Made by a program: the position numbers and the translations under genes. This document shows positions 12,285-20,233 of a stretch of DNA of 44,211 nucleotides, in pieces. How positions within the stretch are numbered: the stretch's first letter is position 1; each line of letters starts with the position of its first letter. The notes beneath the pieces are model-generated. The model saw only the letters and a list, made by a program, of their open reading frames with translations. It searched no databases and was not told the origin of the DNA. Origin of the DNA: a virus; IMG/VR virus record IMGVR_UViG_3300045136_000237, positions 1 to 44,211 of that record. One strand, given 5' to 3'.

Positions 12285-13040
12285 TCAAAGCTTCAGAGAC
12301 TTCTCTAGAGACCTCTTTAGGTTCCAGAGATGTAGAATGGATTTTACGCCTTCGATGAGGCTGTTGTCAAGAGGCCTGAGAATCGGGGTGATCCTACCCT
12401 CCTTGATCCAGAGAACGCCAACTCCTTCAACTCCATACATGTCTTGAATCGTCTCTGTCTCTACTTCGTCAACCTTCCACACCTCTCTCCCGTTCCTGCT
12501 CCTTGAAATCATCTCGAGATAGGCACACTGTCGACCAAGTGCGTAAGCAGTCGCCTGAATGAAGGCTTCGGGGTGAATGTACTTCGAGGTCTTGATGTCA
12601 AGGACGTAGGCCTTATCTCGAATGCGCGCTAGCAAGTCGTAGCGGCCGCCATAGCCGAGGTCGGTGTTCAACACGGCGTTCTCCGACCCGAGAACCTCGA
12701 GCCTTATATTCTCTGCAAACTCGCCCCAGGCGGCTAGCAGTCGCTCCTCGTCCTCTGTCTCGGCGACAACCGCAGACGGGTCGCTGTGCGCGAGCTCGAT
12801 CAGCTTGTGAGTAGCCGTGCCCCTGGCGCTAGCCGTGTCCCTTACTCGCTCGTGAGCCGAGGACAGGTACTCGATTGCCTCACCTGTCGGTAGGTCTCTC
12901 CACTCCTGTTCGGTAACGGCGGCGACGGCTGCCTGCCTGGCAGCCCAGTTAATGAGGTTTTCACCACCCCCGAGGACATTGCGAAGAACCGTCGTGAACG
13001 AGGGGAACTCTTCGCCCTGATAACGATACCATCTAGACAC
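12285..13040 (-). CDS. PD-(D/E)XK nuclease (RecB/Cas4-like)
   Basis: A 251-residue protein with GTG as first codon at 13040, eight bases inside the previous gene. The nuclease core is visible: a RGTATHKLIE helix around residue 75, GGRYDLLARI with Asp 135, and YVLDIKTSK with Asp 148 and Lys 150. This is the PDDEXK_1 group of RecB- and Cas4-like exonucleases. With the annealing protein next to it, it would form a two-part phage recombination system (exonuclease plus annealase). No Fe-S cysteine cluster is visible, so it is not a typical Cas4. Confidence 0.85.
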   Translation of the reverse strand: MSRWYRYQGEEFPSFTTVLRNVLGGGENLINWAARQAAVAAVTEQEWRDLPTGEAIEYLSSAHERVRDTASARGTATHKLIELAHSDPSAVVAETEDEERLLAAWGEFAENIRLEVLGSENAVLNTDLGYGGRYDLLARIRDKAYVLDIKTSKYIHPEAFIQATAYALGRQCAYLEMISRSRNGREVWKVDEVETETIQDMYGVEGVGVLWIKEGRITPILRPLDNSLIEGVKSILHLWNLKRSLEKSLKL

Positions 13041-13230
13041 AGTACACCAGCCAACTAAGCATCATGACTCGCTCGTCCCGGGTTCCTTCGTAGTCCCCCC
13101 TGGTTAGCCTCATCTTGAATTCTTCTCCACTGATCCCCAACCATTCCCGAGCACGCGTATCTAGCTCGATCTCAAGCTGCTCCTTGACGACTCGGATCGC
13201 TTCTCTCAGGTCGCTCTCGCCGCTACTCAT
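13033..13230 (-). CDS. Small hypothetical protein
   Basis: A 65-residue protein with an AGGAGGGG ribosome site ahead of ATG 13230 and an 8-base overlap with the previous gene. It is mostly helical and charged (LREAIRVVKEQLEIELDTRAREWLG), with no motif I recognise. Its stop overlaps the GTG of the nuclease gene, so the two are translationally coupled. Confidence 0.65.
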   Translation of the reverse strand: MSSGESDLREAIRVVKEQLEIELDTRAREWLGISGEEFKMRLTRGDYEGTRDERVMMLSWLVYCV

Positions 13231-13447
13231 CTAGCATTCCCCTCCTGATCGCCTCAGATATCCCTGGCCTGCCACGCACTTTAGCGAGAAGCATGATAGC
13301 ACGAGCGAGGGCGCGTCGTCTAGCGACAATGTCGATCAGGCACACACCACAGGCTCGCCAGTCAGTGATGTTCTGATTGTACGAGACGCTAGACCTCTGA
13401 CATAGCTCGCATGGTGCTCGGACTTGCTGCAACCCTAAGATTCTCAT
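13223..13447 (-). CDS. Small zinc-ribbon-like protein
   Basis: A 74-residue protein with two CxxC pairs, CELC (13-16) and CGVC (33-36), which can form one zinc-binding knuckle, followed by a basic helix IVARRRALARAIMLLAK. It begins 59 bases inside the end of the epimerase gene, in another frame. A small nucleic-acid- or protein-binding role is plausible. Confidence 0.65.
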   Translation of the reverse strand: MRILGLQQVRAPCELCQRSSVSYNQNITDWRACGVCLIDIVARRRALARAIMLLAKVRGRPGISEAIRRGMLDE

Positions 13448-14405
13448 TGATGACTCCGTAGTGTCTCATTAGTCTCAACCAATTCAGACGCTTCGTTCGG
13501 AACAACGAGATATCGGCTCTATTATTCCACGCGAACACGACGAGCTTGTCGATCTCTTGCTTAAAGAATTCTACCGATGTCTCGCTCTCTTTGAGAATCC
13601 CGTCCTCAAGTGCGAGAGAGCAGTCAGCTCCGTACGTTCTTGCGTCCCTGTCTCCTCTGATCCTGCTCGCGTCGACCTTCTCGCCGCAAATCCTCAGCCT
13701 GCTTTCGACGATGAAGTTGACGAGGTCGTAGATGCGGCAGGAGATGTTGGCGACGTTGTACGTCTTGTTACGCTTCTCGCGAGAGAAGATTGCTCTGACG
13801 ATCGCTCTGACGGCGGTGTCGATCGAGCAGAGAGGACGAATGGCTGTGCTGTACTCGATGGGATCGACGATGCTCATGTTGTTGGCGGCGAGGTCTGTTC
13901 GGAACATCGGGGAGGGGCCGAAGAGAGTCCCGAACCGAAAGATTACGTGATCCTCTGCTCGCCTGACGTATTCCTCAGCCTTGACCTTCGAGCGAGCGTA
14001 CGCCGTGAGAGGATCGAGGCTGTCGCTCTCGCGCATGTTCTTCCCCGCCCCTCCGTAGACCGAGCACGAGGAAGCGAGGATGTGCCTTGCCAGAGGCCAG
14101 CGATCGATGATCTCCTTCACGGCCTCGGCGTTGATTTGCATTGTCGGCTCCTCGAACTCCTCGCTCATCGGATCGTTGCTGATGGCGGCGAGGTGAACGA
14201 TGACATCGAACATTGTTTCGGTTTCGATCTTCGGGAGGTCCCTGACATCAACGAGCATGACGCCGTAGAGATTCGGAGGGCAGATCGCCGTTGGGAGGAA
14301 CCATCCAGTGTCGCACCCCCAGACCTCGGCCTTGTTCATGTCGATGAGTCGTTGCATCAAAGCCGAGCCAAGATAGCCGCAGGCCCCCGTGACAAGAACT
14401 CTCAT
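13389..14405 (-). CDS. NAD-dependent sugar-nucleotide epimerase/dehydratase
   Basis: A 338-residue member of the extended short-chain dehydrogenase family. The NAD-binding motif GACGYLG is at 7-13, VIVHLAAIS follows as the fourth strand, SSCSVYG holds the catalytic serine region, and YARSKVKAEE holds the Tyr-xxx-Lys pair. These enzymes epimerise or dehydrate nucleotide sugars. The last 70 residues have no clear counterpart in short family members. It overlaps the RmlD-like gene by ATGA, so the two act together. Confidence 0.85.
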   Translation of the reverse strand: MRVLVTGACGYLGSALMQRLIDMNKAEVWGCDTGWFLPTAICPPNLYGVMLVDVRDLPKIETETMFDVIVHLAAISNDPMSEEFEEPTMQINAEAVKEIIDRWPLARHILASSCSVYGGAGKNMRESDSLDPLTAYARSKVKAEEYVRRAEDHVIFRFGTLFGPSPMFRTDLAANNMSIVDPIEYSTAIRPLCSIDTAVRAIVRAIFSREKRNKTYNVANISCRIYDLVNFIVESRLRICGEKVDASRIRGDRDARTYGADCSLALEDGILKESETSVEFFKQEIDKLVVFAWNNRADISLFRTKRLNWLRLMRHYGVINENLRVAASPSTMRAMSEV

Positions 14406-15205
14406 GCGATTGTCTCCTTTCGTCGCTTCAGATCCATGAGCGCATCAACGATGTGCCTCGACGGGGGGAGGAAGGTGTTCGTCAGGCGAGAGTCCTCCGG
14501 CCGTGGAATGCCGTCGTCGGGCTCGTATTCGTTGTATGGGATCTCGACGATCTTTTGCTTCGGCAGCCCGAAAACCTCTCGCGTGCTAGCCCAGAGCTCG
14601 GGGAGCGAGACCGAGGGTAGGGTAACGGAGTGAACGATCCTGCCGATGTATGCCCCTAGGTGTTCGATCACAAAGGCGATATCTTCGGCTACGAACGGGG
14701 CGTAGGACGGTGTGACGCGATGACGAACGAGGCGAACCTCTTGATCGGTCGAGGTAAGGGCACGCTCAACGATGCTCGGTCCCTTGTGCGAGGGGTAGGG
14801 GCCGAATAGCGAGGAAACTCGCACAACTACCCCTCCTCGCGCCAGAGTCTCCTGCTCGCCGTGAAGCTTAGACCTGCCGTATTCGTTGATAGGCAGGGGT
14901 CGATCCCATTCCCTGTGAGGCCCCGGACCAGAGAACACGTAGTCGCTCGAGATATAGATTGTAGGGATCGTGGCTGCCACGTTGGCGGCCCCTCGAGTAT
15001 TGACTCGCCGAGCCAGGGCCGGATCGGCCTGAGAGGCTCGGACATGGACTGTCGCGGTGTTAACAGCCAGGGAGAAGGAGCTCAGAACTCTGCGGCAGGA
15101 AGACAGATTTTCAACCTCGATCTCGCTATGTGAGATCAAGGTGCAGTTGAGGCTCTCCGCCAAACTTTGAGCCAGACACCCTGTTCCGATTACTGCCAGC
15201 CTCAT
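14402..15205 (-). CDS. RmlD-like nucleotide-sugar reductase
   Basis: A 267-residue protein resembling dTDP-4-dehydrorhamnose reductase. It has an N-terminal cofactor loop (GTGCLAQSL, 7-15), YISSDYVFSG with the conserved SSDYVF, and NEYGRSKLHGE carrying Tyr-xxx-Lys. RmlD reduces a 4-keto sugar to give dTDP-rhamnose; whether this protein uses the same substrate is unknown. Its start lies 80 bases inside the previous gene. With the adjacent epimerase and the distant nucleotidyltransferase it suggests synthesis of a modified deoxy sugar. Confidence 0.8.
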   Translation of the reverse strand: MRLAVIGTGCLAQSLAESLNCTLISHSEIEVENLSSCRRVLSSFSLAVNTATVHVRASQADPALARRVNTRGAANVAATIPTIYISSDYVFSGPGPHREWDRPLPINEYGRSKLHGEQETLARGGVVVRVSSLFGPYPSHKGPSIVERALTSTDQEVRLVRHRVTPSYAPFVAEDIAFVIEHLGAYIGRIVHSVTLPSVSLPELWASTREVFGLPKQKIVEIPYNEYEPDDGIPRPEDSRLTNTFLPPSRHIVDALMDLKRRKETIA

Positions 15206-15746
15206 CTCGTTGTCGCTTCCACTCTTCGTACGCCTTCTTGGCTAGTCGCCTCTCGATAGCCAGCTTTCGGGCGCGCTCCTTCTTGATCTCCTTCATCCCT
15301 TCGTAGTACGCGCCCGTAGCACACCATCCATTTATACCACGAATAAATGGACGTGTCAACGGTTTTTCGCAACAGATTACCCCGCCAATCATTGGGGTAT
15401 TACAGTTGATGCAAAACAGGACCGGGCCTAGTCTACCTCTCCACGCCCACTTCCTCAGGATTGCAAGCGTGTTCTTCGTGAATTCGTTGTCGGCAGGATA
15501 GAAGCGCATATCCTCACTCCACGGCGAGGAGTTGAGAGTAAGGAAGAAGTAAGCGGCTCGCTCTCTCGTGCTCGCCGAGGTGTTCGGGTAGGGAACGAGG
15601 TAATCGTCTCTATGACCCTTTCGGGCGGCGTAGTGCTCGCCGACCGAAATATTCGAGACGATATAGACCTCAGTATTCTTGCCGAGCGTTCCGAAGACTA
15701 CTCGCTCGACTCGTCCGGCTCGGTGATCATGAACTCTCTTCCCCAT
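15126..15746 (-). CDS. Hypothetical protein with Cys pairs
   Basis: A 206-residue protein starting at 15746 behind a GGAG site. The first 100 residues are mixed, with HYAARKGHRDDYLVPYPNTS; the middle has FCINCNTP and VICCEKP, which could bind zinc; and the last 70 are a basic helix (MKEIKKERARKLAIERR). I do not recognise the family. The basic C-terminus suggests nucleic-acid contact. It overlaps both neighbours. Confidence 0.6.
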   Translation of the reverse strand: MGKRVHDHRAGRVERVVFGTLGKNTEVYIVSNISVGEHYAARKGHRDDYLVPYPNTSASTRERAAYFFLTLNSSPWSEDMRFYPADNEFTKNTLAILRKWAWRGRLGPVLFCINCNTPMIGGVICCEKPLTRPFIRGINGWCATGAYYEGMKEIKKERARKLAIERRLAKKAYEEWKRQRDEAGSNRNRVSGSKFGGEPQLHLDLT

Positions 15747-16195
15747 TGCTCCAGTATCCTTGCGACAGCTGACGTGTTGAACTCCGTGCTCTTGACTCTG
15801 ATGATCATCGCATCCCCGAGTGTCTTTGTATCATACAGCTCGAGGTCCGATCGCATAACAAGGACGGTAGGGCGCGCAAGCTCGGCGCGCGCGCCCTTCT
15901 GATGTACGACAATCCTCCCCGCAAGCTCGACAATTCCAAAGACGACCTGGTTGCCGACGTAATTGAGGATGGACGGGGTCGGAACAGCTACGTTGAAAAG
16001 CGTCTTAACAGCGAAGACGCCGTAGAATCCGCACCTACAGTTCTCTCCAGGGACAGCGTGAATGCTGACTCTGTCGAGAAGCTTTGGCATCAGGCAGTTC
16101 GCCCGAACGTACCCCGTCCCCTCAGGAACCCATGGATTACCCTGCACGAAGGCGCAGAGTTCCTTCTGATACCTCCAGATTCTGTACGCGAACAT
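15698..16195 (-). CDS. Conserved-type phage hypothetical protein
   Basis: A 165-residue protein. It has HAVPGENCRCGFYG (Cys 53, 55) in the middle and VELAGRIVVHQKGARAELARP after it, an arrangement I associate with unnamed proteins in other phage genomes. No catalytic motif is plain. It starts where the previous small gene stops and runs 49 bases into the next gene. The function is unknown. Confidence 0.65.
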   Translation of the reverse strand: MFAYRIWRYQKELCAFVQGNPWVPEGTGYVRANCLMPKLLDRVSIHAVPGENCRCGFYGVFAVKTLFNVAVPTPSILNYVGNQVVFGIVELAGRIVVHQKGARAELARPTVLVMRSDLELYDTKTLGDAMIIRVKSTEFNTSAVARILEQWGREFMITEPDESSE

Positions 16196-16341
16196 CAGAC
16201 AGGGACGAGCTCTGGTTCCTTGGGGGCCTTCTCGGGCGCCGTCGGCTCCTTGGGTTTTTCGGGTTCCTTCGGCTGAGGAACCGTAAGCGGGGGCTTATTA
16301 GGGACTTCAGTGATTGTTCTAAGCGGCTTACCGATCTCCAT
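16195..16341 (-). CDS. Pro/Lys/Glu-rich small protein (48 aa)
   Basis: A 48-residue frame from ATG 16341, which forms a TAATG junction with the previous stop. The C-terminal half is a repeat of PKEP/PEKP units (PQPKEPEKPKEPTAPEKAP), a stiff, extended, charged sequence. In-frame starts further upstream would run through the zinc-protein gene. It may be a spacer-like peptide; the function is unknown. Confidence 0.5.
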   Translation of the reverse strand: MEIGKPLRTITEVPNKPPLTVPQPKEPEKPKEPTAPEKAPKEPELVPV

Positions 16342-16583
16342 TATGGCCACCCTTTCGGCCAGACTGCAATTCTGCACGTTCGTCTGAGGTGTTCCGCGCA
16401 AAGCCAGCCCCACCTCGTCGGACCGTATACGTGCACCGCCGGATGATTACCGACGGAGCAGAACCCAGGATTAGGCGTACCCTCCGCCTCGTCACCAGCC
16501 CGACACTCCTCGCATTCCCATGGAATGCCAGGGGTGTTCGTGCTTCCGAGCTTTCCACAGACTTTGCAGCGAACAGGGTACAC
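16341..16583 (-). CDS. Zinc-ribbon protein
   Basis: An 80-residue protein rich in Cys and His: CKVC (6-9), CEEC (24-27), then CSVGNH and CAEH, enough for two zinc sites. It starts three bases after the AAA+ gene stops. Such small zinc ribbons often modulate transcription or bind DNA. The specific role is unknown. Confidence 0.75.
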   Translation of the reverse strand: MYPVRCKVCGKLGSTNTPGIPWECEECRAGDEAEGTPNPGFCSVGNHPAVHVYGPTRWGWLCAEHLRRTCRIAVWPKGWP

Positions 16584-16586
16584 ATT

Positions 16587-17624
16587 TTATGATACCGCGA
16601 ACCCTACTCGCTTCTCGCTCGTAGAAGTAATCTGCTGTCCCGAGGCGTAGCACTCGGCGAGTGTCATTGACTTCCCCTCGGGAAGATACACGCCGTGCTT
16701 CGATGCCCAGGCCTGGACTTCATGCGGGGCGAGCTCAGAAAACCTGACCTTTGCCAAGCACCTACCAGGGCGAGTCAGGGCCGGGTGGAGCGTCAGGTCT
16801 TCATCGTTTGTCGTCAGGATGAGAATGACCTTCAGCCCCTGACCAAGCAGCCCGTCCGCCATGTTAAGGAGCCTGCCGATTGCTTCACTGTAGTTACTGT
16901 CGACGCGAACAAGATCGCCAACATCCTCGAGGACGACAACCTTCCACCTCTCATCGTCTTCGAACGAGCTGTCTGCCACAGCCTCAAAAAGATAGTTTGT
17001 GTGAAGCAGGAACCTCTCGGGGTCCGAGACGACATGACTCTCGGCCCAGTCTTTCCACGTCTCAAGCAGGGCTCGAATCGCGTAAGTCTTCCCAGTTCCT
17101 GGTGGGCCGTAGAAAAGAATGGCGCCAGAGCGTTCGGGCACAAACGATGCCAGCCGCGCGAGCGCTCTCTGCGTACTCTCTGAGTAGTTACCGATAATTT
17201 CTGAGAGTCGCGTAACCCCGATGTTTCTCGTCAGGCAACTTATCCCGTTCTGACACTCATACCAAAACGTTGTCTTCACCTGCCCTTCCGGGGCCTTGTC
17301 CTCAGGGATCGTGCGCCTGATAATCCCGAGGACCTCTCTAGCGATAGTCTCGTCAGTGGCGGCGACCCATGCCGTGGCATCCTTCCTCCAGATGTAGATC
17401 ATCGCCGCCCATCGCCTGTCTGGAGAATTCTCCTCATAGACTACTCGCAGCGTTGTGCTGCTTCTATGTGCGGCAACCTTTCTCCCGAGGCGGGGGTACT
17501 CGTTGGGGACTTTGACCGGAGCCCAGTCCTCTCGAAGAATGACCGGGAACTGAGAGTGAGCCATGCTCATAAATTGAGCCGAGGCGATGTCGTCAGGCCC
17601 GTTGACAATGATCTGTGGGTTCAT
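16587..17624 (-). CDS. AAA+ ATPase, first gene of the replication operon
   Basis: A 345-residue protein. The C-terminal half is an AAA+ domain with Walker A GPPGTGKT (173-180), Walker B VVVLED (229-234), a sensor TTNDE and an RPGR arginine-finger region. The N-terminal 150 residues are unique. Phages use such ATPases as helicase or clamp loaders and as chaperones; the sequence alone does not say which. The ATG at 17624 is six bases from the -10 box of a strong promoter, so its mRNA is probably leaderless. It heads a run of overlapping genes down to 8949. Confidence 0.85.
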   Translation of the reverse strand: MNPQIIVNGPDDIASAQFMSMAHSQFPVILREDWAPVKVPNEYPRLGRKVAAHRSSTTLRVVYEENSPDRRWAAMIYIWRKDATAWVAATDETIAREVLGIIRRTIPEDKAPEGQVKTTFWYECQNGISCLTRNIGVTRLSEIIGNYSESTQRALARLASFVPERSGAILFYGPPGTGKTYAIRALLETWKDWAESHVVSDPERFLLHTNYLFEAVADSSFEDDERWKVVVLEDVGDLVRVDSNYSEAIGRLLNMADGLLGQGLKVILILTTNDEDLTLHPALTRPGRCLAKVRFSELAPHEVQAWASKHGVYLPEGKSMTLAECYASGQQITSTSEKRVGFAVS

Positions 17625-17630
17625 GCAGAG

Positions 17631-17659
17631 AGCCTAGCACACGACGCAAGGACTGTCAA
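17631..17659 (-). promoter_or_regulatory. Promoter of the replication operon (leaderless)
   Basis: On the minus strand TTGACA (17654-17659), a 17-base spacer ending in TGC, and TAGGCT (17631-17636). Only six bases separate the -10 box from the ATG at 17622-17624, so transcription probably begins at or next to the start codon. The full consensus -35 and the extended TGC element make the site convincing. Confidence 0.85.
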
Positions 17660-17700
17660 CAACAAAGACCTTGCACTACAAAGACTTTGCATCAAATATT

Positions 17701-17727
17701 GACGGCGCCGCTTGCTACGGCGCCGTC
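17701..17727 (-). terminator. Hairpin terminator after the lysis cassette
   Basis: GACGGCGCCG, a seven-base loop and CGGCGCCGTC form a perfect 10-bp GC-rich stem 43 bases after the stop of the gene at 17771-18016. The following bases (AATATTTG on the minus strand) are AT-rich but not a T-run. It separates the lysis region from the promoter of the AAA+ gene. Confidence 0.65.
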
Positions 17728-17770
17728 ACGAGCGAAGGAAGGGAGGGAGTGCTTGTCCGCTTCTGCTCTC

Positions 17771-18016
17771 TTACATTATATCAAGTTCTTCACATTTTGC
17801 GCAACCCTCTTTCGACTCGCCGGTTGTTTCGTGATACCGAAGGTGCGCCGCGCGAAGCTGCGCGAGCTCTCGTTCTCGCTCTCGCCTCCACATCTCGAGC
17901 TTCCTGTTCCTACAGTGCTCGCAGTAATCGCATTCCTCGACCTTGATGAGAGAAATGAGAAATGCTATTACGAAGAGAAAGAGACTGAGTGCGGCAAGAA
18001 CGTCTCGCTCGGACAC
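17771..18016 (-). CDS. Small single-pass membrane protein with Cys cluster, possibly spanin-like
   Basis: An 81-residue protein. Residues 8-25 are a hydrophobic segment (LAALSLFLFVIAFLISLI) that would anchor it. It is followed by CDYCEHC (29-35), a charged helix rich in Arg and Glu, and CAKCEE near the end. The layout, an N-terminal anchor plus a charged helical tail just after the holin, recalls the inner spanin subunit, but the cysteine cluster is unusual for one. It is the last gene of its operon. Confidence 0.6.
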   Translation of the reverse strand: MSERDVLAALSLFLFVIAFLISLIKVEECDYCEHCRNRKLEMWRRERERELAQLRAAHLRYHETTGESKEGCAKCEELDIM

Positions 18017-18022
18017 ATCTTA

Positions 18023-18232
18023 CTACTCGACTCCGAGCCCCGACTTAACCCAGCTGACGATATCATCCTTACGTCGCCGAATGGCAGAGACGAGAGCACC
18101 GAACACGCCAATGACTAAAGTGCGAGCATCGACCTCGGCATCGCCGGTGAACGTCATCTGGACAAGAACAAAGGCCAAAGCGGTCTCGACAAAGTCAACG
18201 ATAGCCTTACGAACCCAAAGTGGAAGATTCAC
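18023..18232 (-). CDS. Putative holin
   Basis: A 69-residue protein with a hydrophobic helix at about 12-30 (VDFVETALAFVLVQMTF) and a second at about 38-50 (LVIGVFGALVSAI), then a basic patch RRRKD. Small size, two membrane segments and the position directly after the endolysin, with a four-base overlap, point to a holin that opens the inner membrane at lysis. No specific holin family is recognised. Confidence 0.65.
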   Translation of the reverse strand: MNLPLWVRKAIVDFVETALAFVLVQMTFTGDAEVDARTLVIGVFGALVSAIRRRKDDIVSWVKSGLGVE

Positions 18233-19161
18233 TTCGCAACCTCACTTGCTACAGCATCAATCGCCTTACCGACAGCCTCGGTCGCCGCGGCTCGTGCCCT
18301 CTCGAGCGCGCTCGCAATAGCGGGCTTTATGGGATACTCGTAGAGTCGCGGATTGAAGAGTCGGTCACGGGGCACCCAGACGAGAAATTGTCCCATCGTC
18401 CCCGTTACACGACTCGTCGCTACGATGGCCAGCCTCCATCCCCAGTCGACCTTATCGCCGTTCATCGGCGCACCGAACGTACGAATCGTGGCGTCGCGCG
18501 AGAAGGTGCTAATCTGCTTCCCCCCGGGAGCATCGTAGAACGGAGTACCGGCCTTGACATCCCAAAGCTCCTCCTTGTAGTTCACGCTCATCTGATCGCT
18601 AACCTCCTTGTAGACAACAGTTCCAATTATAGCGCCCCAGCTCGGGTACATGAATGTCTTGATCTCTGAATCCGTGATCACATCCGGCTGCGTGCCAGAA
18701 GGGGCAAGAGGATCACACCACAGCAATCTGTTGTCGAGTGTTCGCTCAACGTACACCGCGTGCCCGCCAGTAAAGCCAGGATCCCACCTCCTTAGCCTAT
18801 GCCCACTCGGGAAGTTCCCCATCTTCCCGTTGACGATTGCGGCTGCGCCTGGCTGGAGACCAGAAAGGAGAGAGTTTGCTCCCGCAACGACAGGCGGCAT
18901 CGTAATGCCGTATCGCTTCTTCAGACCGCGCGAGAGATCGTCGAATGAGGCTCCCCCGAGCGGACCGAGACCAGAATCGGCCCGAAGGGCCTCGGCCTCA
19001 GCATGAGTGGCAGGGATGTTTCGCCCGATAGCTCGAACCCACTCTACGGCCGAGGCGAACAGACAATCCTCCCACTTCGCGTCGTCAACCCTCCCATCAG
19101 GCCATTCGTGCGCCCCTTCGCGCTCGGAAACGTGAACGTGCCCGACAGCCCTGATCTTCAC
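18229..19161 (-). CDS. Putative endolysin: cysteine peptidase-like domain plus SH3-like domain
   Basis: A 310-residue protein. The N-terminal domain has Cys 33 in a KWEDCLFASAVEWV helix, His 134 in GGHAVYVE and Asp 150 in LLWCDPLAP, a Cys-His-Asp order like that of C39/papain-fold peptidases. A segment after residue 205 (DVKAGTPFYDAPGG and following) looks like a bacterial SH3 domain for cell-wall binding, and an Ala-rich helix ends the protein. It would cut peptide bonds in peptidoglycan. The flanking small membrane proteins complete a lysis cassette. Confidence 0.75.
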   Translation of the reverse strand: MKIRAVGHVHVSEREGAHEWPDGRVDDAKWEDCLFASAVEWVRAIGRNIPATHAEAEALRADSGLGPLGGASFDDLSRGLKKRYGITMPPVVAGANSLLSGLQPGAAAIVNGKMGNFPSGHRLRRWDPGFTGGHAVYVERTLDNRLLWCDPLAPSGTQPDVITDSEIKTFMYPSWGAIIGTVVYKEVSDQMSVNYKEELWDVKAGTPFYDAPGGKQISTFSRDATIRTFGAPMNGDKVDWGWRLAIVATSRVTGTMGQFLVWVPRDRLFNPRLYEYPIKPAIASALERARAAATEAVGKAIDAVASEVAK

Positions 19162-19373
19162 GTTAGGAACCTCACGGCGATAGAAATTACGGCTGATAGA
19201 GCCCCAGCTGCGCCTGCCACCATCGCAAGCCTCACGCTAATGTTATCGACCTTCCGCTCGACAGCCCTGATATCTGATCTGAGAGCGAGAAGCTCGGCTC
19301 GATGCTCCTCTCGAACCTCTCGAATAAGGGCGTAGACTTCTCGGATGGTCGCGCGCCCGTTTTCCTCACTCAT
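19158..19373 (-). CDS. Coiled-coil membrane protein (haemolysin XhlA-like)
   Basis: A 71-residue protein. Residues 8-45 are a charged helix (REVYALIREVREEHRAELLALRSDIRAVERKVDN), and a C-terminal segment LAMVAGAAGALSAVISIAV would cross the membrane. This plan matches XhlA-like proteins that assist holins in Gram-positive phages. It overlaps the endolysin gene by four bases. A lysis role is likely but not proven. Confidence 0.65.
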   Translation of the reverse strand: MSEENGRATIREVYALIREVREEHRAELLALRSDIRAVERKVDNISVRLAMVAGAAGALSAVISIAVRFLT

Positions 19374-19983
19374 TTATTTGCGAAGCTTCTTGAGCGTCTG
19401 AGCCAGCCTTGCTCGCTTCTGAGCCAGGGGGCCGTACTGTCCTGCAAGAGCAGCCCTCATTTTTGCAGCAGGAATCGGCTCGTCTTCGGGTACGCCGAGC
19501 TGCCTGTGAAGGGCTCCTGGCTTCTTGATCGCCTTCTGGATCCAGTTCTTCGACTTCTTGCTCGTCGCCATCGAACATCCTCTCAATATCTTCCCAGCTA
19601 GTAAATCTTACGGCTAGGTCATCAATGTAAATTCTGGCGGGAATCTTCTCGCCGGTAACGCTATAGATATATTTTAGCAAATCGTGTCGCCTGAGAACGC
19701 TCATAACATATCGATACTGAGCATCCCAACCCTTGCTTCTCTTAAGGTCCTGATAGAACCATGAAGATAGCCGAGAGGTGAAGATGACGATGCGATAGCC
19801 TCGCTCGTAGAGCTTTTTGATTACCTCCTTTGCTCCGGGCTTGAGCGCGATCTCTTCATCGAAGACATCGCCTCGCTCAACAAGCGTGCCATCGAAGTCG
19901 ATGGCCACAGTCTTCGAGACCTTCTTGCTATATCCGTTTGCGATGAAGAATTCGTAGTTATTCATCGAGTCTTTCGTAGACAA
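19366..19983 (-). CDS. HAD-superfamily phosphatase with overlapping C-terminal extension
   Basis: A 205-residue frame. Residues 25-135 form a HAD phosphatase: DFDGT (29-33) with the nucleophile Asp, FTSR as motif II, and YIDD (119-122) as motif IV. Such phage proteins are sugar-phosphate, nucleotide or polynucleotide 3'-phosphatases. After about residue 137 the frame runs through the gene at 19374-19571 in another register and becomes low-complexity and Ser/Arg-rich, which is unlike a folded domain. Either the overlap is real, or a stop has been lost and the functional protein is the first 140 residues. Confidence 0.8.
   Translation of the reverse strand: MSTKDSMNNYEFFIANGYSKKVSKTVAIDFDGTLVERGDVFDEEIALKPGAKEVIKKLYERGYRIVIFTSRLSSWFYQDLKRSKGWDAQYRYVMSVLRRHDLLKYIYSVTGEKIPARIYIDDLAVRFTSWEDIERMFDGDEQEVEELDPEGDQEARSPSQAARRTRRRADSCCKNEGCSCRTVRPPGSEASKAGSDAQEASQINE
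19374..19571 (-). CDS. Small basic phage protein
   Basis: A 65-residue protein starting MATSKKSKNWIQKAIKKPG at 19571, with GAGAGG about eight bases upstream. WIQKAIKKPGALHRQLGVP is a block I have seen in small phage proteins without known function. It is strongly basic (LAQKRARLAQTLKKLRK). It lies wholly inside the 3' end of the HAD frame; its better composition suggests that it, not the HAD tail, is the selected protein. Confidence 0.65.
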   Translation of the reverse strand: MATSKKSKNWIQKAIKKPGALHRQLGVPEDEPIPAAKMRAALAGQYGPLAQKRARLAQTLKKLRK

Positions 19984-20233
19984 GATTCAGGGCCTCCGTA
20001 TACCCTACGATGTCGACAAGATTGTCATAATGTCTCGAGAACGACTCTCGCACTGCTTTCATGACAATCATGCAAAGAGCTACCTTCCATGGCGGAATCG
20101 GCCCTGTACCGAGAATCGCTCCCCATCCCTCGCCGATGCGCGTGAACGACTCGTATGGATGGCCGTATGTCTTCTGCCTCGGGCCTAGCGCAACTTTCTT
20201 GCCTTCTAGTGCTGGACTGCGTCCTTGTCGCAT
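19958..20233 (-). CDS. DUF6378-like protein
   Basis: A 91-residue protein with the pattern TYGHPYESFTRIGEGW near residue 22, PWKVALCMIVMKAVRES in the middle and HYDNLVDIVGYTEAL near the end. This matches small phage and bacterial proteins grouped as DUF6378, which I recognise from that pattern; the function is unknown. AGGATAGGG lies just ahead of the ATG. It overlaps the HAD gene by 26 bases. Confidence 0.75.
   Translation of the reverse strand: MRQGRSPALEGKKVALGPRQKTYGHPYESFTRIGEGWGAILGTGPIPPWKVALCMIVMKAVRESFSRHYDNLVDIVGYTEALNLVYERLDE

Noticed and set aside
13557-14633. A 358-codon plus-strand frame opposite the two sugar-nucleotide genes
   Set aside because: It is the mirror of two SDR-family proteins with intact cofactor and catalytic motifs. 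No start signal or domain supports it.
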